The notes: a model not told the origin generated them from the letters alone. 64,000 bases of DNA from Parietaria judaica (GCA_954871525.1 OX940864.1:10410001-10474000); one strand, 5' to 3'. Counted from the stretch's first letter, positions 45,494-57,046 are shown. Translations and numbers: made by a program.

Positions 45494-46196
45494 GGCAAAT
45501 TGGGATTAGGGTTCGAAGTCGTTGGAGGAGGGGAGTAGACTGGTCTGGAGAGAACAGTCAAAGTTAAAAGAAAAATTTGATTACTTTTAGAAAACGAGTT
45601 TTATTAAAAGAGAAACGAAAAAGATCGACTAACAAAGCGGGAGAAGTCCCGCCTTTATATTTTACCAACTATTAAAAGATAATTGCGAATGATAAATGAA
45701 TAAGATAAATTAGATTAACTTTTCACAAAATATTAATTAAAAATGACATATATATTATTGTGAGTAATCGATATATTTATCGACGAATAGTAATTTGAAA
45801 TTTACCACAAATTCACATATTTATAATTATTCATTATTTAAATGTCAAAACAACACGAATACACCTAAAAATCTCTAAATTAAAAACTTTATTACTTTTG
45901 CCACTTAAAGTAAAAGACATAAAAATGAGTCAAAACTTACTATGTTATTCAATATTTTCACGTAACGTATTATATATTATTATATTATATATATAACTAA
46001 TTTTTCAGTTATCGCGATTAATCAGTTGATTAAATAATTTTTTAGGGTAAAATTTAAGAAAAGTCTTATTTGAATTTTCATTAAGATTCACACTCTTTTC
46101 GAATTTAAAACCGAATTTGGAATCGAGATGTTTTTCAAATCGGGTAAAAAATGTAATTCCCAAGTCGTAGAAGACCTATTTTCATTATATATTAAA

Positions 46197-46665
46197 GGGT
46201 TAATGACGGCAAAAATACCCAAAGTTTGGTCAAAGAACCCCTCGTGTACCCAAAGTTTAAAAGTGGTGGCAAAAATACCCAAAGTCACATTTAGGGAGTT
46301 GACCACTCCATTCTCGTAACGCCCTTAACTTACCGGTTAACTCTGGCCACGTGGACAAATTTGTTTTGTTAAGTGTAATCATTAGGGGTTCAATTAGTTG
46401 TACTAAATAGTGTTTATTAGGGGTTTAATTCGTTGTTTTGTCGTAAACGAGACTGATTTCGGCTCATCCATGTGACAAAAATTGTTATGTCAGCAACCCA
46501 CGTTTGTCCGCGTGGTCATAGTTAACGGGTAAGTTAACGGCGTTACGAGAATGGACTGGTCAACTCCCCAAATGCGACTTTGGGTATTTTTACCACCACT
46601 TTTAAACTTTGGGTACACGAGGGGTTCTTTGACCAAACTTTGGGTATTTTTGCCGTCATTAACCG
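46197..46665. mobile_element. Mutator-like MITE, copy 3
   Basis: Begins GGGTTAATGACGGCAAAAAT and ends CGTCATTAACCG. Exact 9-bp target duplication TATATTAAA (46188-46196, 46666-46674). Same family as 5457-5913 and 27219-27695. It was inserted into the CACTA-like element. Confidence 0.93.
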
Positions 46666-46870
46666 TATATTAAAACTATATACTTATATCAAGACTATGT
46701 AATTCAATGTTTATTATACTTAGATATGGTTTGTGGAGGCCTATTTTCATTATACATCAAAATAATTACTTATAAATTTAAGACTATGCAATTTGTGTAC
46801 GAAATGCCCGAATAAGATTTTGGCTCATTGGGCTTTCCGGATCTGACTCGATTAGATCTAGAGTGACAGG

Positions 46871-47983
46871 CAGTGACGAAGGTACAGGGGATCCAGGGTG
46901 GACATGGGCCCACCCTCAATTTTCAGTTTTTAATTTTTTTTATTAGTATTTTATTATAATAAAAAAAAACCCTATATTTTAATGGAGATATGATTCATAT
47001 TTTAATATATTTAAATGGAGCCGCTCGACGAAGAGTTCGAAGAGCACACGCTATCGACCGAGCCATTGCTCCGAATCACCAACTGAGGCACTTCCGAGAT
47101 CGTCTTCCTCGTCGTCGTTGGATTCTTCGGCGAAGGCTCGGTCTTCCTCTGCTTCGGAGGCTCGTCGGAAACCCTAACTCGGTTCCCGCTGGGCCCGAGA
47201 ATCGCTCGCGGAGAGCGAAGCTTTGTTGTCGCAGACATTGCCAAAATCCATCGATCTCTCTCACCATTCTCTCCCAATGTCCATAGCTTGTCTTTCGATT
47301 TTGCACGAGAATTTTCTGGAGCGTTGAAATTAGATTGGGGCTACTGCCTACTGCGGTGCGGGCCTGCGGCGAGAAGAAGCTCCGGTGACTCAAAGGAAAT
47401 AGGTATTTTTTTTTTTTTTTGCAAAGTTAAAAATTGATTAGTTGTTTCCCACTCGAATGCTCGATTCCAACTTGAATCTCATCACAGTCAGATTGATTCC
47501 AAATTGATGAGATTGAAATTCAAGAAAATCATGGTGATAAAAAGATTGAAAACAGAGAGATTGCTCATATTATTTTTTTTATTCAATTTCCTGAATTTTG
47601 AAGTGCGATGCTGGATTTTGAATGTTTTGTTGAAAGACATAAGATTATGTTCTGTCAGTTTCGGACTAGTAATATTTCAAAAAATATCAATCTATTATCG
47701 ATTTAACTGATTTGTTGATTATGGAATGAAATTATGAATATCCTATTGATATCTCTATTAGTTTCTTAATGGTTTATTTTTTCTCTTTTTTGCAGATTTA
47801 TAAGAGCGGAAAACTGTTTTTATAAATCTTTTTAACTTTTGCAGATATTTTTTGCAGACAATCAGAAAACTGCTAGCATTAATGGAAAGATATTATAAAC
47901 GAAAGTCTGACTCCATCATAATAGTGCCCCTCCCGGTTAAATAATAGTGCCCCTCCCGGTTAAAAAAGTTGGCTTCGCCACTG
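46871..47983. mobile_element. hAT element carrying a host exon
   Basis: Ends CAGTGACGAAGG and GGCTTCGCCACTG are imperfect inverted copies; the exact 8-bp duplication GTGACAGG flanks it (46863-46870, 47984-47991). Subterminal sequences (GGTGGACATGGGCCCACC; GGGAGGGGCACTATTAT) match those of the smaller hAT at 7630-8099. Just inside the right end a 23-bp unit ATAATAGTGCCCCTCCCGGT... is duplicated. The interior has a GC-rich piece of coding-like sequence but no transposase. Confidence 0.9.
47011..47277 (-). pseudogene. Captured exon of an unknown gene inside the hAT element
   Basis: A GC-rich, 88-codon minus-strand frame with a basic, proline/serine-rich product: internal Met then SATTKLRSPRAILGPSGNRV, SDEPPKQRKTEP, and a tail SVDSVCSSNSSSSGSI before a stop. 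The composition stands out from the AT-rich element, and sequence up to about 47393 on the same strand may be its 5' UTR. I do not recognise the family; the look is of a short disordered plant protein. It may be captured from a host gene. Confidence 0.4.
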
Positions 47984-47991
47984 GTGACAGG

Positions 47992-49026
47992 TGCTCCGTT
48001 CCGTTCGTTGACTATCGCAGTGTAAGACATAGCTGTCCGAATCTCCGATTTCCAGTCAATTAACGTTCCCCCAACAACGTGGTATGGACGAGCTACATGT
48101 TTTGCACTTTGGAACTAATTAAGATCCGCGTCCCAAGGTACACGATCAGAGCAGAAAATCCGCCAGCCAGAACAAGTAAAAGTACCCAAAGCTCGGTAAA
48201 GTGTCGAAATATATTTCTTAATTTTTGAAATTAATCTAGATCATAGTTTTGACGCAATCTCGTGATTTCTGCCTTGGGATTGAGAAAAACTATTGTAACC
48301 TTTTATCGGTTTTTTCCCAAAAAATGTTTTTTTAATATGCGAAATTATGTTTAAAACCGAGAACTAATACTTCCCGGTTCTCGTTTTTTGAACCAAAAAA
48401 GTAATCGATACAAAAATATATTCTCAGTTTTTTGTACCAGTTCCGGTTTTAAATATTGATAATAAAACTATTGTTTATTTCTTGATCATATATTTGATTA
48501 TGTTGTTATGTTTTAAATTTTTGATTTAGTATTTTACTTTGGTAATTCAAACTTTTTTTTTTGTATTTCGGCAATTTTTTTCAGAATATTTTTCCCGGTT
48601 TCGGTTCTCGATTTCCCCCAAAATTATACTCGGTTTTAGTCCCAATTTTTTTCCAGGTCTCGGTTTCGGTTTTCGATATGAAAACATAAGACTTCTTATA
48701 ATCGGAACCGGAACCAAGACCAAAGTTTTTCTCCGGTTTTTCCATAACGAGACAAAAATATATATAAAATTCCCGGTTCTATTTATATTTTTTACGAGGA
48801 ATTATTACTTGTATAAACTAATTATGTTATACTAATTTATAAATAGAATATTGGTTTTACTAGAAAATAACGTAATGTTAATTGAAATCGTGATAAAAAT
48901 TGTCAAAGTTAATAATTGAAAATTGATAACATTAATTATTATTTTAGAATAATGATACCCTTAGGTCTTAATCAACGGGAATCGTAATCAGCCATTTATT
49001 TCCATTCGATTATATCCTAATATAAT
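47992..49026. other. CACTA interior, no gene seen
   Basis: AT-rich. From 48290 to 48780 it contains many GGTTTTCGGTTCTCGG-like stretches typical of old dispersed repeats. The 98-codon open frame at 48539-48835 is low-complexity and not convincing. Confidence 0.5.
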
Positions 49027-51340
49027 TAGGTTTGAAAGTTTCATCCTCGTTTTTCTTCTCCGCGCGAATTCATTCCCTCCATCTGCCGTCAACCTCGTCT
49101 TCTTCACTGCGTTTCTCTGTAGTCGATCTCGTCTTCATCTCTGCCTGCAAAGTCTTCCTCCGTCGATCTTCTTTTCAGCGCGCGAATTCTTCCGTCGAAT
49201 TGGAGGTATATTCGCCCTCTTTCTCACATCACTTTCGCTCCTTCTCATGATTAGCTTAAATTCTGATTCTTTGTTATTTGTTAAATTGATTTTCGTTATC
49301 AATGTTTGCTTCTGGGTTCATTTTATCGCTTGTTCTAGTTGTGGTGTTGGTGGTGTGGAGTATTACTTGTTTAGGATTTTGATTTCAAGATAACTAGATT
49401 GTGATTGTACAAGAAATTTAGTAAAAAGCTCACAAGAGTATTTCCTGCCATATGTGCATAGCCTCTGTTAATTCACAAACTGGTAGAAGGTGAACTTTTC
49501 GAGATTTTTGGGTATGTAGTATACCACCGATAGACCCGTAATGACGTAAACGATGGGAGCACGGGAATGTCGTATAAAATTACCGTAATGACGTATGATT
49601 AATGTTCTTATTTTTTAATGTTTGCTGCTCTTACACAATCGCTCATACACGTATATATTATCATAATATATAAGGATTTATTTTAATTTTTTTATACCCT
49701 CCAACCATTTTAAAATTTCACAATCTCATAAATCTCCAAGATTTGAATTTTTTTTTGGCTTTATTATGTAGTAATGTACTGTAGTTTGTGATATGACGAG
49801 GCAATCGAATTTTTGTCGGTTTGTCAAAAACAAAGACGACTTGATTTTCTTGTGAAATCTTGTGATAGAAGAATGTCTAAGTTAGGAGAAAGTATAAATT
49901 GGTCTTAGCAATGCAACATAATATGTTTAAAAATAACATTGTTTCATTAATTTCCGAAATTTAATTTTAAAATTCATTTCCCAGAGTCTAACAAGTTTAC
50001 AATTTAGAGTTAAAAATGCTCGGGACTTATTGAGTGATTTTTAGTTGATACTTAAATTAAGATGTTGTCTTTGTTCTTTTGAAAAATCTTGTAAAGTGAA
50101 TGATTTTGTCAGTTTTATTGATTGCTGAGAATAATATTTTTATGACCTTATGTGTTTATGTGTAGGAAGAAACGAGGGAAGTTAAACTCTAAGCTTTCGA
50201 AAGTCGTGGTTCATATTTCTTCCTTCACCGCCGGCCTCAGCCCTTCACCGTTACTGTAGGTTTGTTTAACTTGTGGTATACTTCTGAAAAATTGCTATTG
50301 AATGTTAGTTTTACGCTATTTCTGATTATATTTTCATTAGAAAGTAAATAGTACTTTGTTACATTCTTATTTTGACATCAAATGTTGTGTTGTTTGTCTG
50401 TGAGGCTTCTTTAATTACGTTAGTGGTTTGAAAAATATCAAATAAGTGATAAAGCAAAGAGAACTAACATATTACAGAAATTGAAGATAATATAAGTGAA
50501 CGTGAAGAAATCATAGAAAATCATGGGGTTAGTGGAGAATAATTAGGATATCATGGAACTCTATAATAAAATGAGTAAAAGTGGCCTTAATTTAGAAACT
50601 TTAGAAACTTTTAAGTGTACTATTCTGACTAGCTTGACTAGAATTAGCCATATTTTCATAGAATATATGTGTTGGACTTTTTTTATATGTAAGCATTTTG
50701 TTCATTCTTCACAAAATTAGTACAAATATTTGCTTTTGATGGTTTGAATTCATCTGATTACTCTTGTTATTCATCAATCAGTTTTGATAATTTCATGATT
50801 CTTAATGTTGCTCTAAATCAATGGATACATGTTTTAGGGTGTTAGTTGAACATTTTGTTTAAGTTACAACAAAGTGTTAATTGAACTATATAATGTAGAT
50901 CGGTAATCATGTAAATAGTAAATGTTCTTTAGAAATAAATAGATAAAGTAATTAACAGATCTATCAAGTAATCTTTAATGTTCCTTAGGTATTCGTTTTA
51001 AATTTTGTTTTTGTATTTCTTATTTTCTCAGGACAATATTCTTCGCCATAAAGACGATGCGGTGGATAAGTTACAAGCAGACGATCTAAGATGTTAGTTA
51101 AGACATGCTCTAAAGTTTTTAAGTTGCTTTATCTATTTGTTTCCCATTGTTAGATTATTATTTATTCATATATTTTATTGGTTATTGGTTGAATATTTAG
51201 AATAAACCTTATGATATTGCTGGTTGAATAGGCATACATGTTAGCTTTTTTTTTTTTTTTTTTGCTATATTTTCAGGTTCAGAAGTTAATTTTGAAGAAG
51301 CTAGAAACATTTGTGAATGGTGTTATTTTTCTTGAAGAAG
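49027..51340 (+). other. Exon-like plus-strand segments, possible noncoding transcript
   Basis: A CT-rich leader-like stretch (49030-49206) ends AATTGGAG|GTATAT; later blocks between AG and GT occur at about 50166-50254 (after TGTGTAG) and 51031-51095 (after TTTTCTCAG), and one begins at 51279 (after ATTTTCAG). They look like spliced exons of a leader or a captured transcript, but no protein frame runs through them. Confidence 0.3.
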
Positions 51341-52510
51341 TCTGGAAGTGAATTATGTTATTATTGTTTATGGATTGACATTTTATATGTGAAATGGATA
51401 TCAATATTTCAGCCACAATTGCCATACTTAGAATTTGAATATCAATATTTGAGACTGAAAATACACACTATCAGAGACTATTGTCAACCCCTAAAAAAAA
51501 TATTCCAAGCACTAAAAGATGTTATATGTGACTGTTTTTTAGTCTTAAAAATATGTATTTCCGAGAATGAAAATACGTGGCTTCAAAGACTTTTATTTAG
51601 TCCCTATTATAGCATATTCAGAGATTGAATTTTGGTAGTATCAAAAACTATTTTTTAGTCTCAAAACGAGACATAATTGAATTGAGGCGTAGTATTAGAG
51701 ACTATTTTTCAATCACAATTGGAAGATATTAGAGACTAAATTGACATGTCATTCGAGACTAATTTATGTACTCTATATAATAATATTCGGGACTGAAAAT
51801 ATTTGTTATCTAAGACTGACTGTCAGACTCTAAAGAATTATATTAGGGACTAAAATAACATGATATTTAAGATTAATTTTCAGTCCTAAATAGAAACATA
51901 TTCGAGACTAATATTACATGATATTAAAGACTAATTCTCAGTCTCTGAAACATGTTATTAGGGACTAAATTAACACAGAAGTGGAACCTTAATAAACGTA
52001 TTGGGGACAAAAAATACATGGTTTCTAAGACTAATTTCAGTCCCTAAATAAAATCAACGGGGACTGAAATATTTCAGTACTAGATACTGATATTCAATCA
52101 CAGAAGAATGTATTGGAGACTGATATGATGTGGTTACGAGTTACATAATCAGGACTGAACTTATACTTAACTGAGACTGAATGTTGGTAGTTGATGGTGC
52201 AAGGCAATAGAGACTGATAATTAGTTACTAAAACAACTATCTAGGACTAAGCATCTGTAACTGGGTCGGGACTGGGAAAATCAGTCCCTAATACCAATTA
52301 GGGACTGAATTTAAGGTATCAGAGACTAAATTTTCAGTCTCAAATAGCCTTCTCCGCCCTCTGCAGCCCTCTCTCTCTCTCTCTCGGCCTGCCATCGCAA
52401 CGAAGCCACGACCGGTCGCGATTCTGGCCGCCACGACGCGTCGCGACTCCATTTTTCACGATTTTTTCGCGATCGATCGCGAACAGTTGGTGTGCAGCTC
52501 TATCTGTCAA

Positions 52511-53689
52511 GTATCAACTTGTCTACTCCACTACGAAGTATTTTGTCTCTGCTTAAATATAATAACACTAAATTATCACAACCTCCCCACGTACGTTTAC
52601 GATCATTAGAACTTATGCCAGTACTGACAAAGATTCTAGTTCATCTTTCAGATCACTAGCTAGCGATCTAGAATATATATATATATTTATTATATATATA
52701 TATATATAGTCATATAACCAAACTAGAAAAACTATTTTGCAAAATAACCAACCTTTTGATTAATATTGCCAAATAGTCAATCAACCACATTAATAAATCA
52801 CGAAAGACCGTATTACCCTTGTATTAACGTGTATTAACTAAGTTAATTTGTTTAAAAATAAATTAAAATTTTGTTAAAATTTTAATCACGATTTTTTATT
52901 TTTAAACAAATTAACTCAGTTAATACACGTTAATATAGATTTTCTGTAAACACAAGTAAATGTTCTTATTTTTAAGAAAAAATAACTTTGTTAATACACG
53001 TTAATATGTTAAAAGGGTATTTTAGGTATAAAATATGTTATTAAATAGCCACCTCATCAATTTGGCTATTTTGCAAAGAAAAAGGAAAGGTTGGCTATTT
53101 GGCTAATCAAACGTTTCAATTTGGCTATTAAGAGCCATTTCTCTATATAATATATATATATACACACACAGTGGTAAGCCACTTGTTAAACCGCCCGCAA
53201 CTTATCGGTTTAAATTTTTCCACGAAAAATTGAGTCCGTCTCTCAATATTTAAGTCGATCGGAACTTATTTTTCTTTATAAAATCATAATTTCATATTTT
53301 TTAGACTTTCGGTACGTGTTTCCTCGTTCTTCAAGCTACATCATTGCATATCTAATTTTTTTCTTTCAAAATAAGTGATGCCGAATTTTCAAACAAGTAA
53401 TAAATAAAATACATCTACAAGGAAGAAGACACATCTTCGGTTTAAAACAATGATGTTAGTATTGAAGTTGAAAAACAGAAAATAGTAGTTCTTATTGTGC
53501 TCATTGTCCTATTCACGGCATCGTTAGTTAACTTTTCATAGGCAGATTCATATCTTTAAAGTAATTTTGTAAAGTGTTTGCTTATCATTTTTAAATTTTT
53601 TTGTATCTGAATATAATTTGAATTCAATCAATTAGTCAAATCATACACAGAGAATAGCACTCACTCACACATGGAGTCATTAATACGTT
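52511..53689. other. Intergenic DNA upstream of UGT copy 4
   Basis: The first 100 bp continue the duplicated block (CAACTTGTCTACTCCACTAC, as at 57511-57535). A degraded inverted-repeat element of the ATAGCCAAATTG type lies at about 52715-53145, related to the ends of the Pack element at 39385. (TA)n tracts surround it. No gene. Confidence 0.6.
52715..53145. repeat. Degraded MITE related to the Pack-element ends
   Basis: The right end, read in reverse, is TAGAGAAATGGCTCTTAATA-GCCAAATTG with further TTTGCAAAATAGCC and AGCCAACCTT; the left part has TTTTGCAAAATAACCAACCTT in the opposite sense. The arms are inverted but poorly conserved, and no target duplication is clear. Confidence 0.5.
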
Positions 53690-53785
53690 GAGAGCAAGGC
53701 TTTGACTTTCACCATTCTTTCCCAAATTTGACCATCTACGAGTCTAACGTGACGAGCACGTATGACCAAACTCTTATATATAGCT
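53690..53785 (+). promoter_or_regulatory. Promoter block of UGT copy 4
   Basis: GAGAGCAAGGCTTTGAC, TTTGACCAT, ACGTGACGAGCACGTATGAC and TATATATA at 53775, in the order found before UGT copy 3. The promoter of this broken gene therefore looks intact. Confidence 0.65.
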
Positions 53786-53838
53786 CTTCATTTCAATTCT
53801 AGATAGACACAACTCGTTTCTTATCCAAAGCTCCATCA

Positions 53839-55277
53839 ATGGCTGACAAGAACCCACAAGAAAGCTTTCACTATCCACTTTCTTCTCCAGCTTCATCTTC
53901 CATTGATGTGGTGATGGTTCCTTTCCCTCTTCAGAGCCACCTCAACCACCTCCTGCAACTCTCTCACATCATCGCCTCCGACGAGATCAAAGTCCACTTC
54001 GTTGCCTCGTCACTGCACAACTCTCAGGTCAAGTCCCGGACGACGAGCCGGAACCCTAATCCTAACATCACTTTTCACAACGTCCCAACTCCTCATTTCC
54101 CATCCCTACCTCCGAGCTGCACCAAATTCCCGACCCACCTCATCCCGTCGTTCAAAGCCTCCGTCGCGCTCCGAGAGCCCGTGAAGTCCCTGCTCGAATC
54201 GCTCTCGGAGACGACGAGGAGGCTCGTCGTGATCCTCGACCCTTTGATGAGTGTCGTCGTCCAAGATGCCCGTGCGTTGCCCAACGTGGAGTTCTACGTC
54301 TTCAACTGCATCTCCGCTATCACCTCCTTTGTTTGGGCACACGATGACGACGGGCTCAAGCTGAGGGAAGACATTCCTGCCGGTGAGGAATGCATCGATG
54401 CCAATATCTTCTAGAATTCGTGGCTCGCCAGTTTGAGTGCTTTAAGACGCTCAAGATCTCAGGGCATCTCCGCAACACTTGCAGGGTAATCGAGAGCGAG
54501 TTCCTCGACTTCTTGGAGAAGCGAGAGAGAGCGGCGGACGAGAACATCAAGCATTGGGCGATCGGCCCGTTGGAGACCGAGACGGAGCTCAAGAACAAAC
54601 CGAAGAACAATTCGTACCGCAGCGATAGACTAGGCCAGTGCTTCGAGTGGCTAAACAAGCAAGAGCCAAGGTCCGTGTTGTACGTGTGTTTCGGGACGAC
54701 GACTTTCATGGAAGACGAGCAGATCAGAGAGTTGGCGATCGGATTAGAGCAAAGTGGTGTAAAGTTCGTTTGGGTTTTGCGAGAAGCCGATAAAGCAAAC
54801 ATCTTCGACGAAGTTGAGGTCAGAAGGCCTCAGCTTCCGTTAGGGTTTGAGGAGAGAGTGGAAGGGTCGGGGACGGGAATGGTTGTGAGGGAATGGGCGC
54901 CCCAAACGGAGATTTTGGGGCACCCGTCGACGGGCGGGTTCATGAGCCACTGCGGGTGGAATTCATGCTTGGAGAGCCTGAGCTTGGGCGTTCCCCTATT
55001 GGCGTGGCCGATGTACGGTGACCAGCCCATGAACGCTTTCCTCGTCGTGAACAAGTTCAAGGCGGGCTTCGATGTGAGGGAGTGGGAGAAGAGAGAGGAG
55101 TTGGTGGGTTCGTCGGTGATTGCCGAGGCTGTGGTGACGTTGATGAATTCGGAGGAAGGCGGCGATGTGAAGAAGAGAGGCGGGGAGTTGGGCTATGAAT
55201 TGAGAAAGAGTGCTCAGAAAGGCGGAGTTTCTCGATTGGAGTTGGAAGCTTTTGTCGCTCATATTACTAGAGTTTGA
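53839..55277 (+). pseudogene. UDP-glycosyltransferase copy 4, frameshifted and mosaic
   Basis: About 479 codons, complete except for a 2-bp gain at about 54398-54412: copy 3 has GATACCAGCCTTCTAG, this copy GATGCCAATATCTTCTAG, which gives a stop after residue 191. The rest continues open in the shifted frame to 55277. His34 (PFPLQSHLNH) and VILDPLMS match copy 3. The PSPG box is intact in the second part (WAPQTEILGHPSTGG to PMYGDQ). The N-terminal three quarters are like copy 3, including WAPQTEILGHP; from LESLSLGVPLLAWP on (LVVNKFKAGFDVREWEKREE) it is like copies 1 and 2, so it is a recombinant. With a single lesion it is a recent pseudogene, or a sequencing error. Confidence 0.93.
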
Positions 55278-56222
55278 TAGTCGCCGGTTTGAACTGACTG
55301 TTTTGCTGGTTTTGTTTATGTTTTTGCTATCGGGATGTCTATCAAGTGTCACGAGAATTGAATTAATTCTACATCTAAACGGTACTAAAAATTCAAGGAT
55401 CAAATAATGGTTTATCTAGACCTGATTTGTAAATCCAAAGTGGTGAAAAAGCTATTTTATACACTAGCAAAGCAAATTGAAGAATTATACTGCTCGGCCC
55501 TGGCTATTGCCGGCCTGGCGGGCAACGCCAGTTTCGGGGCCGTAATTTTATATATTATTTTATACTTAGCTGAGAAACAAATATCCATTTCTCTTCTCTT
55601 TATAGTTTTTGTTCTTTTAAAATTTTCAATATATATTTCTTTATAAAAAGTTTGTAAATTTGAGTTGTTATAAGCATGCATGGTAATTTGTCCTTTTCGA
55701 ATTTTTCCTCGCAAACTTTTTTATAAATTAAGGATTATTTGCGATAAAAATACTTATGTATTATGAATTATATTTTTAATTTTTTTAATAACATATTTTT
55801 TTTATTTGAACATAATTATTCTATTTTCGTTAACACTCTACTGTAAGTCTACTCATTCTTTAGTTGTTTTTTTTTTTTTTACTATTTATGATCACCAATA
55901 AAAAAAATATATTGCTAATAAGTAATAACAAGTGGTAAAAAAAATTAAATAATAATAATCAGTTGAAAATGAGTAAAATATGATTAAAAAAATTTCACGG
56001 TAAAGAGTTAATAAAACAATTGCTTACTTTAAAAATATTTACATCACTAAGAATTTGTGCTATTAAAAATATAAATACAAATCATACTTTTATGTTACAT
56101 GCATGTGGATATTTTTACCACAAATATCTTATATAAATTGACGTATGTGCAAACGTAGATAAAGAAACGAATCTTTGTCGTCACGGTGAGAAAATCCAAA
56201 GCCAAGAGTTATATATATATAT
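55278..56222. other. Downstream DNA of UGT copy 4 (paralogue of 40861-41290)
   Basis: AT-rich block shared with the DNA after UGT copy 3: GTTAACACTCTAC, TATGATCACCAATAAAAAAA, ATTGACGTATGTGCAAACGT, GAAACGAATCTTTGT. It lacks the Pack element and hAT/CACTA complex found in the other copy. No gene. Confidence 0.7.
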
Positions 56223-57035
56223 TGTTGGAATAAATGCATCAATAAATGCATGTCCAATAATATTCTAATAAAGACTTAGTTGTTGAAGAGTGTGGGAATG
56301 TGAAGAGTCTCACATTGATTAAACACAAAGAGTTTGTGGTGTTTAAATAGAGTGGTATTCATGACAAGCTCAACAAGTGATTGAGCTAGTAATATATCAT
56401 ATGGAGTGTGATGCGGAGGCGGGGTGGCGAGATCATGCCACTTTGTTCTCTCGCAACGCCAACCCCGCCGGTGTTGCCGCCGGCGACACCGGCTCCGGCT
56501 CGGGATCGGGATCGGGGGCGTGGGCGTGGGCGTAGAGGCGCTAGTGGCGCCTTGTAGGCGCACTTGAGGCACTTAAGCACGTCGCATCGGGGCGAGCGGC
56601 TTAGGCTCGGGTCCTCAGACTCTCTCGCGGCGATTCTCGCCTAGCGGTAGCAGTTACTTGGCTAGCGGTAACGGCTACATGGCGGTTTTCGTCGGTTACT
56701 GTCTTTTCAAAAGGGTCGCTACCTTTAGAAATGACAGTTACTTTTGCCTATAAAACACTCTCCATATTTCGAGTTTCATAATTACAACGAACATACGATA
56801 CAGAAATCGATATACAGAATACCAAATCTCTCTCAACAATTTCCAGAAACTGTTCTTGTCTATTTCGTGCTTCACAAGCGTCTTGTGCAGTACGATTTAA
56901 GGCTTGTCGTATCCTGCGGTATTCTTGCGTTGTAGACCTCTAGACGTTCTCGGAGGTGCTCGAAATACTATAAGGAAAACGTGTTCATGCGTGATTCAAG
57001 CCCGGAATTCTTCGATCTCCAATAATTATCCAACA
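56223..57035 (+). mobile_element. Solo LTR (813 bp)
   Basis: Starts TGTTGGAATAAATGC and ends ATTATCCAACA: TG...CA with inverted TGTTGGA/TCCAACA tips. The 5-mer TATAT flanks it, though it lies in a TA tract. It contains a CTATAAAACA TATA-like motif near 56751 and a GC-rich stretch at 56400-56650. Not related to the LTRs at 7437 and 8935. No primer-binding site or internal genes follow. Confidence 0.82.
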
Positions 57036-57046
57036 TATATATATAT

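Larger units (their letters stand above)
41607..52355. mobile_element. CACTA-like element with long subterminal repeats
   Basis: Left end CACTACAAGAAGAGTGACTA is the classic En/Spm terminal motif. The next 1.2 kb (to about 42810) and the last 1 kb (about 51390-52345) are filled with degenerate, palindromic repeats of the type GGGACTGAAAATCAGTCTCT, the subterminal repeats that bind CACTA transposase. The right terminus is eroded: GAGACTAAATTTTCAGTCTC continues into AAATAGCCTTCTCCG instead of TTCTTGTAGTG. No transposase genes found, so it is non-autonomous. Confidence 0.75.
41484..52502. mobile_element. Nested transposon complex: hAT element split by a CACTA-like element
   Basis: Outer ends TAGAGCTGCACA (41484) and TGTGCAGCTCTA (to 52502) are inverted copies, with the exact 8-bp duplication TCTGTCAA outside (41476-41483, 52503-52510), as for hAT elements. 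Just inside are CG-rich subterminal parts with TCGCGA motifs. At 41607 a CACTA-type end (CACTACAAGAAG) begins and most of the 11 kb belongs to that second element. Inside it lie a Mutator-like MITE, another hAT element and pieces of host genes. No transposase was recognised. Confidence 0.85.
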
